From Tunturiibacter empetritectus (lineage in GTDB: Bacteria > Acidobacteriota > Terriglobia > Terriglobales > Acidobacteriaceae): a DNA stretch of 64,000 nt. The notes under the pieces are model-generated. The model was not told the origin of the DNA, did no database searches, and saw nothing but the letters and a program-made list of their open reading frames with translations. The translations under genes and the position numbers were made by a program. The stretch spans positions 930,001-994,000 of the forward strand of contig NZ_JACCCU010000001.1 of the NCBI RefSeq assembly GCF_013410875.1. The letters are read 5' to 3'. Each line of letters starts with the position of its first letter. Position 1 is the stretch's first letter. Below are positions 19,427-27,294 of this stretch, one piece after another.

Positions 19427-20716
19427 ATGCCAACGCAAATTGAAGACGACAAGAGTCAAGCTTCTATCTCTCTAGGAGACTTTGAGCAAAACGGTGAAGA
19501 GAGCAAGGAACAGAAGGCGACTAAAGAACAAAAAGCTCCCTTCGACCCGGGAAAGCATCGACGGAACATCATCCTTGGTGTCGTCGTCGTTGCAATTCTT
19601 CTCATCGGAAGTATTGTCTGGTGGCTCTACTCAGGTACGTACGAGTCCACCGATGATGCCCAGGTTGACGGCCATCTGAACCCCATCGCAGCTCGTGTCG
19701 ATGGAACCATTCGCGCCGTTTATATCGAAGACAATCAAACTGTCCATGCCGGCCAGCCTCTTCTTGATCTGGATACGAAAGATGCCGAGGTCAGCGTGGC
19801 TCAGGCTCAGGCCGACTACGACCAGGCGCTCGAGCAGCGCAGCGCCGAAACTCCCAACCTCCCAATTCAGCAGGTCAGCAACGAAACCGACGTTGCGAAT
19901 GCCGACTCAGAGGTAGTCAATGCCGAAGCCGCGCTCGCAGGGGCACAGCACGACTACGACTCCGACGTTGCGAAGTTGCACCAGGCGGAGGCAACCAACG
20001 AAAAGGCGCAATCCGATTTGCATCGCTACAAACAGCTCGTCGAGAAGAGAGAGTTGGCGCAATCGGACTACGACCAGTATCTCGCCAGCGCGAAATCCGA
20101 TGCGGCCAACGTCGATGCGTCTGCGGCCGCGGCCGCATCGCAGGGAAAGTTGATCGATCAGCGTCGCGCGCAACTCAAAGAGCAGGAAGCCAAAAGAACC
20201 CAGACACTCCGCAATGCGCCTAGGCAAGTTGCGATCAAGAATGCTGACAATCGCATGCGAGAAGCAAGCCTGGAGTCATACGGAGCGAAGCTCGAACAAG
20301 CTAAATTGAACCTCACCTACTGTCACGTCGTGGCTCCTGTCGACGGTATCGTCCTACAGCGAAGCGCGGAGGTCGGGGGCAGAATCACCGGCGGCCAACA
20401 GCTTCTTATGATTGCTCAGATCGACCATCCTTGGATAGTCGCGAACTTCAAAGAGACGCAGCTGCACAAGATGCATCCTGGCCAACGAGTGGACATCAAG
20501 GTAGATGCTCTGAGCAAATCTTTTATTGGCGAAGTTGAAGCAATGGCCGCGACGACCGGGGATCGCGCCAGCACGTTGCCTGCGGAAAATGCAACTGGCA
20601 ACTACGTCAAAGTGATTCAGCGTCTGCCTGTTCGCATCCGTTTCAAAGACGGCCAGGATGGGCTCGACGAACTGAGGGCGGGCATGTCGGTTGAACCAAA
20701 GGTTCATATCGAATGA
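19427..20716 (+). CDS. emrA: HlyD/EmrA-family membrane-fusion protein
   Basis: 429 residues from an ATG three bases after the TolC stop. A charged cytoplasmic N terminus (about 40 residues) is followed by one transmembrane helix (IILGVVVVAILLIGSIVWWL). Then comes the EmrA hallmark YESTDDAQVDGHLNPIAARV, the first lipoyl half (VDGTIRAVYIEDNQTVHAG), a long alpha-helical hairpin (about residues 130-300), the second lipoyl half (VVAPVDGIVLQRSAEVGG) and a beta-barrel (VVANFKETQLHKMHPGQRV). It bridges the inner-membrane MFS pump to the TolC channel. Confidence 0.94.
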   Translation: MPTQIEDDKSQASISLGDFEQNGEESKEQKATKEQKAPFDPGKHRRNIILGVVVVAILLIGSIVWWLYSGTYESTDDAQVDGHLNPIAARVDGTIRAVYIEDNQTVHAGQPLLDLDTKDAEVSVAQAQADYDQALEQRSAETPNLPIQQVSNETDVANADSEVVNAEAALAGAQHDYDSDVAKLHQAEATNEKAQSDLHRYKQLVEKRELAQSDYDQYLASAKSDAANVDASAAAAASQGKLIDQRRAQLKEQEAKRTQTLRNAPRQVAIKNADNRMREASLESYGAKLEQAKLNLTYCHVVAPVDGIVLQRSAEVGGRITGGQQLLMIAQIDHPWIVANFKETQLHKMHPGQRVDIKVDALSKSFIGEVEAMAATTGDRASTLPAENATGNYVKVIQRLPVRIRFKDGQDGLDELRAGMSVEPKVHIE

Positions 20717-20812
20717 CTTGTCCCCGAGGTTCAGCACGACCCAGTCATGAAGTGCCGCAAACGGAAGTAAGCGGCCTCTAAGTTCTTCTAACCCGCACGG
20801 TCCGGAGACCAA

Positions 20813-21829
20813 ATGATATTTCGTTGCAAAACGCACTTCTCTAAGTTCAACAGGTTTGCGAGTGCGCTCTGCACACTCGCGGTGATCGGTGTCATCGTTC
20901 CTTTGCAGGCTCAACAGCCGGACGGCTCTGCTTTGCCGTCCCATGAAAGTGCCCCGTCCGGTGCTTACGAAGAATGGCACTCGGGTGAGACGGTACATCT
21001 GATCGGCCTTCCTGAGATAAAGGAAAAAGAAAAGGGATTGCTTTCCATCTCGCCAACTGCACTGACGTTTGCTTCGCCCGGAGGGCGCGCTTCCGTGCAA
21101 CGGGCGGAGATATCAAATGTTTCAACAGGCGACGTGAACGTAGAGACGGGTGGCACTGCAGGAAAGATCACCAGAGCCATCATTCCGTTTGGCGGCGGTT
21201 CTGCGTTAGCCACAGTAACTCACAAACAATTAGGCCTTCTCACAATAGAGTTTCGTGATCAGCGCAATGCTCTCCATGGAGCCGTGTTTCTGCTGCCAAA
21301 GGATGAGGCATTACAGGCGCAGCAGCAGCTGGGAGAACAGACGTCGCCGCATTCGACGGAACCTCCACAGGGACGATGCGAAACGAACGGCGGCGTTTTA
21401 CCCGACTCAATCAAAGTAGCGGTCATCACTACACCGGGTGACCCTGTGCCCGCCGAATATAGGATGTTGATCTATGAGCAGCTCGTGCGCCGCCTTCGCG
21501 AAGAAGGGAGATTTACCGCCGTCTATCGCGACAGTGACGACGAACCCGAGGCGGCCTGTCCCAAGTACCACCTCGTTTTGACACTGGATGCTTTCAAAAA
21601 GGGTAATGCGGCGGTGAGAGCTTCCACTGGCCCAGTTGGTTTCTTCGTTGGGGCAACCAAGCTGAAGTTCCACGTCCAAGTGCAGGCTCTCAACGGAAGG
21701 ATGCTAATTGACAAGGACCTAAAAGCCTCGCAGCGTGGCGACACTGACAGTCTCAATATTGCTGATAAGATTACGAAGTCGCTGACCAAGGAGCTCGAGA
21801 AAGCCAGCATGCACGCTGCGCGATCTTAG
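20813..21829 (+). CDS. Hypothetical secreted protein at the end of the efflux operon
   Basis: 338 residues with a signal peptide (FASALCTLAVIGVIVPLQAQ). I do not recognise a defined family in the N-terminal half, which looks all-beta (GLLSISPTALTFASPGGRAS). The C-terminal half (SIKVAVITTPGDPVPAEYRM then VQALNGRMLIDKDLKASQRG) has the look of DUF4410-type envelope proteins, but this is weak. It lies 96 bp after the EmrA-type gene in the same direction and before a hairpin, so it may be a late operon member. The ATG at 20813 has no strong ribosome-binding site. Confidence 0.7.
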   Translation: MIFRCKTHFSKFNRFASALCTLAVIGVIVPLQAQQPDGSALPSHESAPSGAYEEWHSGETVHLIGLPEIKEKEKGLLSISPTALTFASPGGRASVQRAEISNVSTGDVNVETGGTAGKITRAIIPFGGGSALATVTHKQLGLLTIEFRDQRNALHGAVFLLPKDEALQAQQQLGEQTSPHSTEPPQGRCETNGGVLPDSIKVAVITTPGDPVPAEYRMLIYEQLVRRLREEGRFTAVYRDSDDEPEAACPKYHLVLTLDAFKKGNAAVRASTGPVGFFVGATKLKFHVQVQALNGRMLIDKDLKASQRGDTDSLNIADKITKSLTKELEKASMHAARS

Positions 21830-21846
21830 GGAAGTGGTTTTGTTCA

Positions 21847-21872
21847 GCTATCTCTTTTTGAAGGGAGATAGC
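21847..21872. terminator. Hairpin after the efflux locus
   Basis: GCTATCTC (21847-21854) pairs exactly with GAGATAGC (21865-21872) across a T-rich loop, 17 bp after the last gene stop. A U tract after the stem is lacking, so the terminator function is tentative. Confidence 0.45.
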
Positions 21873-21875
21873 CTA

Positions 21876-22004
21876 CGATCTACGGAATACGCTCGCGATA
21901 TCGAGTCCAGACTAAATCCGAAACAGTTTGCGCGGATCCACCGCCCACTCTTGCGCACGTTGCCGAAGTCCTTGATTTCACGGTCACAAGGTTATCCTTC
22001 ATAA
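21876..22004 (+). pseudogene. LytTR DNA-binding domain remnant
   Basis: A 42-codon open stretch without a start codon reads in part ESRLNPKQFARIHRPLLRTL and ends at TAA 22002-22004. The FxRIHR core is the signature of the LytTR domain of response regulators, where the usual continuation is S-x-I/L-V-N. Here the Ser is replaced by Pro and the conserved Asn is lost. No receiver domain is present. It is a decayed C-terminal scrap of a LytR/AlgR-type regulator, lying just outside the left end of the genomic island. Confidence 0.5.
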
Positions 22005-22110
22005 CGGCAATGAACTTCTTAAGAGCTGCTGCCAGAGGGAAAGTGCGAAACCCCTCCTCGGTTGACGGCACACTAGCTCTTGAGCAAAGGTGATGGAACA
22101 GTGGTACTCC

Positions 22111-22190
22111 GAAGGCTCTAGCAATTTAATAACGTGGGATTTAAATGGTCTGGGCGAGAGAATTCGAACCTCCGACCCCCTGGTCCCGAA
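22111..22190. repeat. Left direct repeat (attL-like), with tRNA-Pro 3' fragment at 22146-22190
   Basis: It aligns without gaps to 44541-44620, with six mismatches. Bases 22146-22190 equal the tRNA-Pro 3' part on the minus strand: CCA, discriminator, acceptor 3' strand, T arm, variable region and anticodon 3' stem. Similarity stops at the anticodon loop (TTCGGGA), a usual crossover point for tyrosine integrases. The 5' half of the tRNA is absent, so this is not a functional tRNA. The upstream part (22109-22132) resembles the 3' end of the integrase gene seen at the right end. Confidence 0.85.
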
Positions 22191-22708
22191 ACTGAAGCCG
22201 GTATTCTAACGTATTGATTCTTCTGGTCCGGTGTTGCGTCGTAGTACACCGTCTTATCTCGTATTAGGAGTGATTGGACCCACGTTTGGACCCAACTTGG
22301 AGCATTGTTCGGACGTCACTGCCTCTACTGCGGATTGGAAGGATGGGCGGGTGTAGTACAAACAACGGCGCCGTTCCAATCGGTCGCGGGAGTATTCACA
22401 GCACGATGAACTTTTCCAACCTTACTGGGCGTCGATCTTCGCCCCTTTTCACAGTGCTAGAACTGTACTAACTGATTAATACGTTGTGCGGCCTATCAAC
22501 ACTGGGATGTTTTTTTCATGAAACTTTCCTCCTTTCAATCCAAGCTCGCTTGACAGCATTTGCGTCGAAGCTTGAATGTTTAACCACTACCTAAAAGTCA
22601 TTTGAGGTTGCACGCGAACGTTCCAGAAGACATGAAACCTGGATTCGAACCATCGCTAATCCTTCACAAATCGTATTTTTCAATCGGTGTTTTCAGGAGC
22701 CAGTGCAT
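22191..22708. other. Island left-end non-coding region
   Basis: About 520 bp with no recognised gene. It contains two closely spaced copies of TTGGACCCA (22274-22282 and 22286-22294), which resemble the GGACCCAAA repeats inside the integrase 3' end at 44500-44516. The ribosome-binding site AGGAG of the TonB receptor is at 22695-22699. Confidence 0.4.
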
Positions 22709-25700
22709 ATGAAACTTTCACCCGCGTCCAACGGCTTCCTCACGTGTGCCGCAGCAGTACTCCTCGTCGCGTCCTTTGGCTATCCCATTGCCGCCCAGAC
22801 CGCCGCAGTCGGCAACATCGCCGGCACAGTCACCGACACCTCAGGAGCCGCCGTTCCTGGCGCTGCCGTCGTCGTCACCAATACCGACACAAGCGTCTCC
22901 CGCACCCTCGCCACCGGCTCCGACGGCTCCTATAGCGCCACCTTCCTCCAGCCGGGCCACTATGAAGTCCTCCTCGGCGGCGGCGGCTTCGGCAAGATCG
23001 ATCGCCAGAATCTCACCGTCACCGTGGGGCAGGTCCTCACCGTCGACGCGGCTCTGCCCACCGCTTCGGTCTCCACAGAGGTTCAGGTCTCGACCGAATC
23101 CCCGATCATCGACACCGACAAAAACCAGATCTCGCAGACCATCGACCAGCACCTTATCTCCAATTTGCCAGTCAACGGCCGCCGTTGGGATAACTTTGTG
23201 CTCTCCACCCCCAACGTTGCTCCCGACGGCAACACCGGCCTTATTAGCTACCGCGGCGTCTCCGGCCTCTACAACACCAACCTCGTCGACGGCGCCAACA
23301 ACCAGCAGGCTTTCTTCTCGGAAGCACGCGGTCGCTCCATCGGAGCGCCTTACGTCTATCCGCTCGAATCCATTCAGGAGTTCCAGTCCAGCGTCAGCGG
23401 CTATTCGGCTGAGCTAGGCCAGGCCGCTGGCGGCATCGTCAACGCCATCACAAAATCTGGAACCAATCAGTTTCACGGCGATGTCTTCGAGTACTACCGC
23501 ACCCCCGGCTGGAACGCCCTCGACCCACTGAACAAGTACAATGGAAACCTCACCCGCAATCCCTTCCTCCTCAACCAGCCTGTAAAGACGCAGAACCAGT
23601 TCGGTGTCTCGATAGGCGGACCCATTCTCAAGGACAAGCTCTTCTTCCACTTTACCTACGATGGCTACCGCAAGGTCAATCCCATCACCTATCTCTCTAC
23701 CTACAACGCCGCGACTACCAGTGTGGCAAATCTCGCTCATCTCTGCGACGGCGGCACCACCTACGTCTCGGACGCTGGAAACATCTACCCCACCACCATC
23801 ACCGGCGTCAGCCCGACCCAGTGTTCGCAGGCGGTAGACTTCATCCAGACCAAGCTGCTCGGCTCCTTCGCGCGTAACACCACTCAGGACATCTACTTCC
23901 CGCGCCTGGACTACCAGCTCAACTCCAAGACCCATCTCTCGGCCAGCTTCCTCTTCGAAAACTTCAAGCAGCCCAACGGCTACAACACCTCCACCACCGT
24001 CAACAACGGCTCGGTCACGCAGAACGGCGGCGTCAACTTCCATCAGCGCTACGTCGTGGCCAACGCCGAGACTGCACTCACCACCAACTCGGCCAACGTG
24101 GTCCACTTCCAATGGTCGCGCGACCTTGAGACCGCCAGCACAAACTCCGGTGGTCCTGCTATGAACATCGGTAGCTCCACCGTCGGCGTCGCAGCCTATG
24201 GCGAAACCTCCGCCCTCCCCCGCGGAGCCTTCCCCGACGAGCACCGCATCCAGATCACCGACATCTACTCCACCATCTTCGGCAAGCACTCCGTCAAACT
24301 CGGCGTAGACGTCAATCTCATCCACGAGCAGATCGCCAACCTCTTCGGAGGCGACGGCAGCTTCACCTACTCCACCGGTACCGTCGAGGCCGAGTTCGCC
24401 AACTGGATCCAGGACGTATATCAGGTCAACGGCGGCCGCCACTACAGCTCCTTCTCTCAGACCACCGACCCCATCACCGGCATCGGTGCAGACGACTTCT
24501 GGAACAAGAACCTCGATATCTTCGTCGAAGACGACTGGAAGGTCACACCTAAACTCCTGCTATCGCTCGGTGCGCGTTACGACGTCCAACTCGTTCCCCA
24601 GCCCGACCGTCCCAACACGACCAGCACCCCGGCCTTCAACGCCACTTCGGTCATCAACACCAACTACCACATGGCCGCGCCCCGCATCGGCTTCGCCTGG
24701 AGCCCCCACGAGGGAACCGTCGTCCGCGGCGGATACGGGCTCTTCTTCGGCTTGACCTCCAACTCCACCTGGTACACCCTGCGCCGCGAGAATGGCGTCT
24801 ACCAACAGCAGTTCAGCACTCGCACCTATAGCCCCAGCGGCACCTACAGCGCCATCACCGGCGCTCCCACTGGTGGGCCCAATCGTAAGTTCAGCGGCAA
24901 CTCCGGCGCCGTCTACGACAGCTTCGCACCGCAGGGCGGCATCCCAGCCTTCACGCCTCCCGGCCCGGCTCCCATCAACCAGGTCACTGGAGCCCCAACG
25001 CCCGCCCTCAACCCGGGCCTCCCGGCGTCCACACTCAACATCCGTGGGGCCGCCCCTAACTTCCTCAACCCCTTCACCCACTCCTACGACCTCGCAGTCG
25101 AGCAACAGCTTCCGCTCCACTCCACCCTCTCCATCGGCTACGTCGGAACCCGCGGCATGCGTCTTCCCATCTTCGTTGACACCAACGTAGATCCCGTCAA
25201 CGGCGTCATCTCGAACCGCCCCTACTACTCCTCCAGCGCATCCGGCATCACCCCCATCATCGTCCCCATCTACACCAAACGCCTCTCCACCGCCACCGGG
25301 TCCATCCTCACCGGCCAATCGGACGTCAATAGCTGGTACCACTCCATGGCCGTTTCCGTCCGCAAGCCCCTCAGCTACGGCGTCGAGGTCCTCGCCAACT
25401 ACACCTGGGCCAAGACCATGGACGGCGGCCAGTCCGGCGCACCTAACGGTACCTTCAACGGCACCGACGCTCCTCTGATTCCGTTCGCCGAAGGTCACCG
25501 TCAGGGTCGCGGCGCAGAGTACGCCCGCTCCGACATCGATCAGCGCGGCCGCTTCGTCGGCTCCATCGTTGCAACCTCGAAGCTCCCTATCGCCAACCGC
25601 TACGCCGCCTACGCCGCCAATGGCTGGCAGCTCTCCGGAAGCTACACCGCCCAGACAGGATTCCCCGTCACCGGCTTCATCAACGGAACTATCTCCTCCG

Positions 25701-26098
25701 CGCTCGGTGGCGGCGACGGTGGTGTCACCGGCGCAGTCCTCACCTCCGGCACCGGAACCCGCGTTCCCGACCAGATCGCTCGCCGCAACTCCTTCACCGG
25801 TCCCGGCGTCCACAACCTCGACTCCCGCATCTCTCGCAGCTTCCCGGTGCACGAAGGCATGGCAATCGAAGTCGCAGCCGAGGCCTTCAACGTCCTCAAC
25901 CACCGCAACATCCTCTCGGTCAACAACTCGCTCGTCAACTACACAGCAGCCTCCACGCCGACCTCTCCCACCAGCTGCAACTTCCCAGGATCGTCAGGCT
26001 GTTTCACTCCCAACCCATCCTTTGGAGCCCCCACCAGCACCTCCAACATCCTTTACGGTCCCCGTCAAGTTCAACTCTTAGGAAGATTTGTCTTCTAA
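22709..26098 (+). CDS. TonB-dependent receptor, Oar-like (island copy)
   Basis: About 1129 residues. The ATG at 22709 is chosen because AGGAG sits 9 bp upstream; a GTG two codons earlier is too close to it. The signal peptide ends at YPIAAQ. Next are the carboxypeptidase-regulatory-like domain (NIAGTVTDTSGAAVPGAAVV), the plug (ISQTIDQHLISNLPVNGRRW) and a long barrel that ends in QLLGRFVF with terminal Phe. Codon use is strikingly C-ending (CTC, ACC, ATC, GGC runs), unlike the receptor at 1.6 kb, which fits acquisition from a different background. It is the first cargo gene of the island. Substrate unknown. Confidence 0.93.
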   Translation: MKLSPASNGFLTCAAAVLLVASFGYPIAAQTAAVGNIAGTVTDTSGAAVPGAAVVVTNTDTSVSRTLATGSDGSYSATFLQPGHYEVLLGGGGFGKIDRQNLTVTVGQVLTVDAALPTASVSTEVQVSTESPIIDTDKNQISQTIDQHLISNLPVNGRRWDNFVLSTPNVAPDGNTGLISYRGVSGLYNTNLVDGANNQQAFFSEARGRSIGAPYVYPLESIQEFQSSVSGYSAELGQAAGGIVNAITKSGTNQFHGDVFEYYRTPGWNALDPLNKYNGNLTRNPFLLNQPVKTQNQFGVSIGGPILKDKLFFHFTYDGYRKVNPITYLSTYNAATTSVANLAHLCDGGTTYVSDAGNIYPTTITGVSPTQCSQAVDFIQTKLLGSFARNTTQDIYFPRLDYQLNSKTHLSASFLFENFKQPNGYNTSTTVNNGSVTQNGGVNFHQRYVVANAETALTTNSANVVHFQWSRDLETASTNSGGPAMNIGSSTVGVAAYGETSALPRGAFPDEHRIQITDIYSTIFGKHSVKLGVDVNLIHEQIANLFGGDGSFTYSTGTVEAEFANWIQDVYQVNGGRHYSSFSQTTDPITGIGADDFWNKNLDIFVEDDWKVTPKLLLSLGARYDVQLVPQPDRPNTTSTPAFNATSVINTNYHMAAPRIGFAWSPHEGTVVRGGYGLFFGLTSNSTWYTLRRENGVYQQQFSTRTYSPSGTYSAITGAPTGGPNRKFSGNSGAVYDSFAPQGGIPAFTPPGPAPINQVTGAPTPALNPGLPASTLNIRGAAPNFLNPFTHSYDLAVEQQLPLHSTLSIGYVGTRGMRLPIFVDTNVDPVNGVISNRPYYSSSASGITPIIVPIYTKRLSTATGSILTGQSDVNSWYHSMAVSVRKPLSYGVEVLANYTWAKTMDGGQSGAPNGTFNGTDAPLIPFAEGHRQGRGAEYARSDIDQRGRFVGSIVATSKLPIANRYAAYAANGWQLSGSYTAQTGFPVTGFINGTISSALGGGDGGVTGAVLTSGTGTRVPDQIARRNSFTGPGVHNLDSRISRSFPVHEGMAIEVAAEAFNVLNHRNILSVNNSLVNYTAASTPTSPTSCNFPGSSGCFTPNPSFGAPTSTSNILYGPRQVQLLGRFVF

Positions 26099-26289
26099 CC
26101 GAATTTGAACTCTTGATCGAAGCGTTTCTGGGTTCAAGTACGGGCGAGAACGATCTCTTATGATCTGCGTCCGTTCCTACTGGATCGCCGTGGCCTCGCA
26201 AAGGCGATCAGGACCGCCGCGGGATCGCCGACTCTCTCGATTCCTCTCAGCAGTTGAAGAGTCTTGGTACAAAGGTGCTGGTAGGAGGA

Positions 26290-26799
26290 TCAATGATGCG
26301 CGGGACGCGAACGAAACAAGGTTCGATGGCGACGCATCAGGTGCACGAGTGCCCGTCGAAGATACACTGCAAGTAACGGCATCGCGATCGCAGCAATCAG
26401 ACCCCACACGACGAGTGCATGCCACTCCCATTGCCAGATGTTGTGAATGAGTCTCCAAGGATGATGGCTTAGATGCTCGATCTGCTGTCTACTTAGCGGA
26501 AGGCGGCTCGTATGAAAAAGATGTACTCCCAATTGAATGAATGGGATAAACAGGAGTAAGTGAATCGGTGTCATTGCATGTGCACCGATCTGCGACGCAA
26601 TCTGATTCAAGCCGAAGACCCAAGCGATCATAACCACCAGAATCGTGGTGATTCCCACTGAAGGATTGATCCCTACAACTATCCCCAACGCCAAGCTCCA
26701 CGCCAGACGGCGCGGTGTTACGCCTCCACGTAGTTGGCGCAGTAGAGGGCGCAGTATCTTACAACGAAAGAATTCGCGTATCGACTCAGGCACAAGCAC
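26290..26799 (-). CDS. DUF2062 domain membrane protein
   Basis: 169 residues. The core PRRLAWSLALGIVVGINPSVG and the following hydrophobic helices (ITTILVVMIAWVFGLNQIAS and PIHLLLFIPFIQLGVHLF) are the DUF2062 signature, with a third helix near residues 128-150. Family members are small inner-membrane proteins of unknown function, sometimes fused to or beside glycosyltransferases. No neighbour in the same direction suggests a partner. It lies about 190 bp after the TonB receptor, convergent with it. Confidence 0.8.
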   Translation of the reverse strand: MLVPESIREFFRCKILRPLLRQLRGGVTPRRLAWSLALGIVVGINPSVGITTILVVMIAWVFGLNQIASQIGAHAMTPIHLLLFIPFIQLGVHLFHTSRLPLSRQQIEHLSHHPWRLIHNIWQWEWHALVVWGLIAAIAMPLLAVYLRRALVHLMRRHRTLFRSRPAHH

Positions 26800-27055
26800 A
26801 ATGTGTGGGACGCCTTCTCACAGGTCTTTGGTTGTGAACGGTTGTTACGTTCGCCGAAGTATGCCCCGTCTGTAACTTGAGTATTGCCAACTATGGGTGA
26901 GTTGTGACGGTCCTACTTAAGCTCACAACTGTTAGAGAGCTTCCAAGTCTTATCTTCTGGATGATTCTAAAGTCCGGGGATCAATTCGACCATCTTCGTT
27001 GGGTGAATTGGTTTCAGGACCAGTGTGAAGTAGTAGCCTTGTCGGGATAGCGCCT

Positions 27056-27244
27056 CTAGGCCCGGACCTGTCGAGGAGAAAGCGATCTGGGCTTCGTATC
27101 GATGACGCACAGGGAGCCTAGCATGTGCCCGTTCGGGGCAACCAGAGGAGCCCCCGCATAAAAACGGATTCCCGGTTTGCCGAGCACCAGAGGATTACCG
27201 ATGGCACCTTGCGTTATCATCCACGAGCGAGCAGCGAGTATCAA
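27056..27244 (-). pseudogene. GAF-domain fragment of a sensor kinase or diguanylate cyclase
   Basis: About 60 residues containing [20 protein letters not shown] and [14 protein letters not shown], the last strands of a GAF domain as found at the N terminus of many GAF-PAS histidine kinases. There is no credible start codon or ribosome-binding site, the first part of the GAF fold is missing, and a stop follows directly. It is a remnant truncated at both ends. The flanks 26800-27055 and 27245-27294 hold nothing else I recognise. Confidence 0.55.
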
Positions 27245-27294
27245 GCAACAGGATCGCAGCTTAGTCTTAGTTAGTAACTCGGCATCTGTTGAGC

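Noticed and set aside
22146-22190. A second tRNA-Pro gene
   Set aside because: Only the 3' half is present; D arm and 5' acceptor strand are missing, so it is an attachment-site copy.
22274-22471. 65-residue plus-strand frame at the island left end
   Set aside because: No ribosome-binding site, no family resemblance, and it overlaps repeat-like GGACCCA sequence.
23414-24442. 342-residue minus-strand open frame inside the same receptor
   Set aside because: Same antisense shadow effect, no family resemblance.
24560-25903. 447-residue open frame on the minus strand inside the second TonB receptor
   Set aside because: It is composed almost only of Gly, Ala, Val, Asp and Glu, the shadow of C-ending codons of the receptor on the other strand. 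The receptor has domain evidence.
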